Positions 5,914 through 7,751 of a DNA stretch of 7,751 nucleotides are shown here, piece after piece. Made by a program: the position numbers and the translations under genes. Origin of the DNA: Pseudomonadota bacterium (GTDB lineage: Bacteria; Pseudomonadota; Alphaproteobacteria; Rhizobiales; Kaistiaceae); NCBI GenBank assembly GCA_023392225.1, contig JAEVZM010000267.1:1-7751 (forward strand), given 5' to 3'. The notes beneath the pieces are model-generated. The model was given only the letters and a program-made list of their open reading frames with translations. It had not been told where the DNA came from and did no database searches. Numbering within the stretch: the stretch's first letter is position 1; every line of letters begins with the position of its first letter.

Positions 5914-7269
5914 TTAGTTCGGAATGCCGGCGGACGGATCCGGCGGGAAGGCGGTGTTGACCTGCAGCCCATGCAGAAGGTCGAGCGCATAGTGAAGCTG
6001 CTTGTCGTCCTTCGGATCCGGCGGCACGTAGGCGAGGGACCCGGATTCCTCCTCGGTCGCCTTGCCTTCCTCGACATCCTGGCTCTGGAGGTGGCCCTTG
6101 AGGTCTGCTTCGCCGCGCGGCTCCACCTCGCCAACCTGGGCGGCGAGCTCCGGCGGCAGCTCCTGGATCACCTCGATATCCGGGTCGATGCCCTTGGCCT
6201 GGATCGAGCGGCCCGACGGCGTGTAGTAGCGCGCCGTGGTCAGCCGCAGCGCGCCGTTGGCGCCGAGCGGGATGATCGTCTGCACCGAGCCCTTGCCGAA
6301 GGACCGCGTCCCGACGATCGTCGCCCGCCGGTGATCCTGCAGCGCACCGGCGACGATCTCCGACGCCGAGGCCGAGCCGCCATTGACCAGGATGATCACC
6401 GGCTTGCCGTCGGTCAGGTCGCCGACATGGGCGTTGTAGCGCTGCGTCTCCTCGGCATGGCGGCTGCGGGTGGAAACCACCTCGCCGCGGTCGAGGAACG
6501 CATCCGACACCGCGATCGCCTGATCGAGCAGGCCACCGGGGTTGTTGCGCAGGTCGATGATCCAGCCCTTCACATTTTCGGCACCGATCTCCGACTTGAG
6601 CGTATCGATCGCCGATTTGAGGCCGTCGAAGGTCTGCTCGTTGAAGGCGGTGATGCGGACATAACCGACATCGTCCTCGGCGCGCGAGCGCACCGACTGG
6701 ATGGTGATCTCCTCGCGGACCAGCTCGACGTCGAACGGCTTGTCGGCGCCTTCGCGCACGATGGTGAGCTTGATCGGGGTGTTGATCGGCCCGCGCATCT
6801 TCTCGACCGCCTCGTTGAGGCTCAGGCCCTCGATGGCCTCGCCGTCGAGCGCGGTGATCAGGTCGTTGGCGAGCACGCCGGCCCGGGCGGCCGGGGTGTC
6901 GTCGATCGGCGAGACGACCTTGATGACCCCGTCCTCCATGGTCACCTCGATCCCGAGACCACCGAACTTGCCGCTGGTCTGGACCTGCATGTCCTTGAAA
7001 TTCTTGGGGCTCAGGTAGCTCGAATGAGGATCGAGACCGGTCAGCATGCCGTTGATCGCGGATTCGATCAGGGTGTTCTCGTCCGGAACCTCGACGTAGT
7101 CGGAGCGCACGCGTTCGAACACATCACCGAACAGGTTGAGCTCGCGATACGTATCCGCGGAGGCTGCGACAGCCTCGCTGCCCGAGAAAAAGCGCGTCTG
7201 GGTGGCCGTCACGGCGAGCAGCGCGCCGAGTGCGACACCGGCAAGAAGAAGTGAGGCTTTGCGAATCAT
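5914..7269 (-). CDS. ctpA: S41 family C-terminal processing protease CtpA
   Basis: Periplasmic serine protease of the tail-specific/CtpA type that trims or degrades exported proteins from the C-terminus. It has 451 residues. The N-terminus is a signal peptide or anchor: MIRK, a hydrophobic stretch at about residues 7-22, and a possible cleavage site near residues 35-38 (AVAASA). A helical segment with LDPHSSYLSP follows, then a PDZ domain at about 95-183 (GGLGIEV, SPIDDTPAARAGV, LNEAVEKMRG), then the peptidase domain (GWIIDLRNNPGGLLDQAI). The catalytic dyad is Ser301 in GSASASEI and Lys326 in FGKG. Asp312 (QDH) also keeps the spacing seen in E. coli Prc (S430, D441, K455). The C-terminal tail is acidic and Pro-rich. 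The start is set by AAAAGG (AAGG at + strand 7277-7280), seven bases upstream. Its ATG overlaps the stop of the EnvC-like gene in ATGA, implying translational coupling. Confidence 0.96.
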   Translation of the reverse strand: MIRKASLLLAGVALGALLAVTATQTRFFSGSEAVAASADTYRELNLFGDVFERVRSDYVEVPDENTLIESAINGMLTGLDPHSSYLSPKNFKDMQVQTSGKFGGLGIEVTMEDGVIKVVSPIDDTPAARAGVLANDLITALDGEAIEGLSLNEAVEKMRGPINTPIKLTIVREGADKPFDVELVREEITIQSVRSRAEDDVGYVRITAFNEQTFDGLKSAIDTLKSEIGAENVKGWIIDLRNNPGGLLDQAIAVSDAFLDRGEVVSTRSRHAEETQRYNAHVGDLTDGKPVIILVNGGSASASEIVAGALQDHRRATIVGTRSFGKGSVQTIIPLGANGALRLTTARYYTPSGRSIQAKGIDPDIEVIQELPPELAAQVGEVEPRGEADLKGHLQSQDVEEGKATEEESGSLAYVPPDPKDDKQLHYALDLLHGLQVNTAFPPDPSAGIPN

Positions 7270-7751
7270 CCGCCGACCTTTTCGTCACTGGAAGCGGCCC
7301 ACCATGGGGCCGGGTCTATCGAGGAACCATCTTTCCGGAACTCGATATAGAGTACAGGCTGGGTCGAAACTATGTCCGCCGGGTCGGCGCTCGCCAATTT
7401 TGGTGAAGCCATTGTCGCGACTGGCTCCCCGGCGAGGACGAACTGGCCAAGCTGGACGTCGATCTCATCCATACCCGCCAACAACACATGATAGCCGTCG
7501 CCGGCGTTTATGATCAAGAGTTGCCCGTAGGACCGGAAGGGTCCGGCATAGACCACCCAGCCGTCGGCCGGCGACGACACCTGCCCGCCGGGACGGGTCT
7601 GCATCGAGATGCCGAGCGTCTTGCCGCCGACACCGTCGTCGGCGCCGAACCCCTTGGTGATCCGCCCGCTCGCCGGCAGCGGCAGCAGCCCCTTGGCGTC
7701 GGCGAAGGACACCGCCGGCGCCATGCGGTCGGCTTTGCCGAGCGAGCGGGG
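7266..7751 (-). CDS. EnvC-like murein hydrolase activator, C-terminal LytM domain (5' part outside window)
   Basis: C-terminal part of an EnvC-type peptidoglycan hydrolase activator, a periplasmic protein that switches on amidases during cell division. The frame is open to the window edge, giving about 161 residues of a protein usually of around 400 or more; the missing part would hold the signal peptide and coiled coil. The Met at 7722-7724 is therefore unlikely to be the true start. The visible domain is M23/LytM-like: LPASGRITKGFG, SPADGWVVYAGPFRSYGQLL, YHVLLAGMDEI, LGQFVLAGEPVA, LYIEFRKDG. The zinc ligands of active M23 enzymes are absent: HxGxD reads TLGIS, the YxHL position reads LAGM, and LHFEIR reads LYIEFR. 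This marks a non-catalytic activator. Its TGA overlaps the ctpA ATG, so the two are co-translated. An active endopeptidase is unlikely. Confidence 0.9.
   Translation of the reverse strand, partial: PRSLGKADRMAPAVSFADAKGLLPLPASGRITKGFGADDGVGGKTLGISMQTRPGGQVSSPADGWVVYAGPFRSYGQLLIINAGDGYHVLLAGMDEIDVQLGQFVLAGEPVATMASPKLASADPADIVSTQPVLYIEFRKDGSSIDPAPWWAASSDEKVGG

Noticed and set aside
5530..7254. A 574-codon open frame on the + strand across rppH and ctpA
   Set aside because: It runs antisense to two well-supported genes, crosses their spacer, and encodes a compositionally biased Arg/Leu/Asp/Gly-rich protein without motifs.

Overview
The window looks like chromosomal DNA of a high-G+C alphaproteobacterium, most likely of the order Hyphomicrobiales (Rhizobiales). 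The evidence is the alphaproteobacterial character of the F1-ATPase subunits, the nearby RppH / S41 protease / EnvC-type cluster, and the strong G/C bias at third codon positions. The genus cannot be named from the sequence alone. No tRNA, rRNA, insertion sequence, phage gene or CRISPR array is visible.

Layout. Bases 1-4014 (+ strand) carry the distal part of the F1 ATP synthase operon in the usual order: atpA (5' end cut off by the window edge), atpG, atpD and atpC. A strong intrinsic terminator at 4043-4069 closes the operon. Bases 4141-5238 (+) hold a separate gene for a poxvirus-like DNA topoisomerase IB. It converges with rppH (5239-5751, -), and the two stop codons abut inside one TGATCA palindrome. 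A 162-base spacer with two hairpins separates rppH from ctpA (5914-7269, -), which encodes an exported C-terminal-processing (S41) protease. The ctpA start codon overlaps the stop of an EnvC-like murein hydrolase activator gene (7266 to the window edge, -), of which only the C-terminal LytM/M23-like domain is present.

Function. The F1 genes encode the catalytic head (alpha, beta), the rotor shaft (gamma) and the regulatory rotor subunit (epsilon) of ATP synthase. On the other strand, the EnvC-like protein and CtpA form a translationally coupled pair acting in the cell envelope (control of peptidoglycan hydrolysis and periplasmic proteolysis). RppH starts 5'-end-dependent mRNA decay. The topoisomerase is the least expected gene here and is probably an accessory or lineage-variable insertion.

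Most of the window is ordinary housekeeping DNA, and I found no convincing undescribed system. The points most worth a second look are a perfect 9-bp hairpin between atpD and atpC, the zero-spacing convergent stops, the position of the topoisomerase gene, and the apparent absence of a deacetylase gene often found between ctpA and rppH in relatives.
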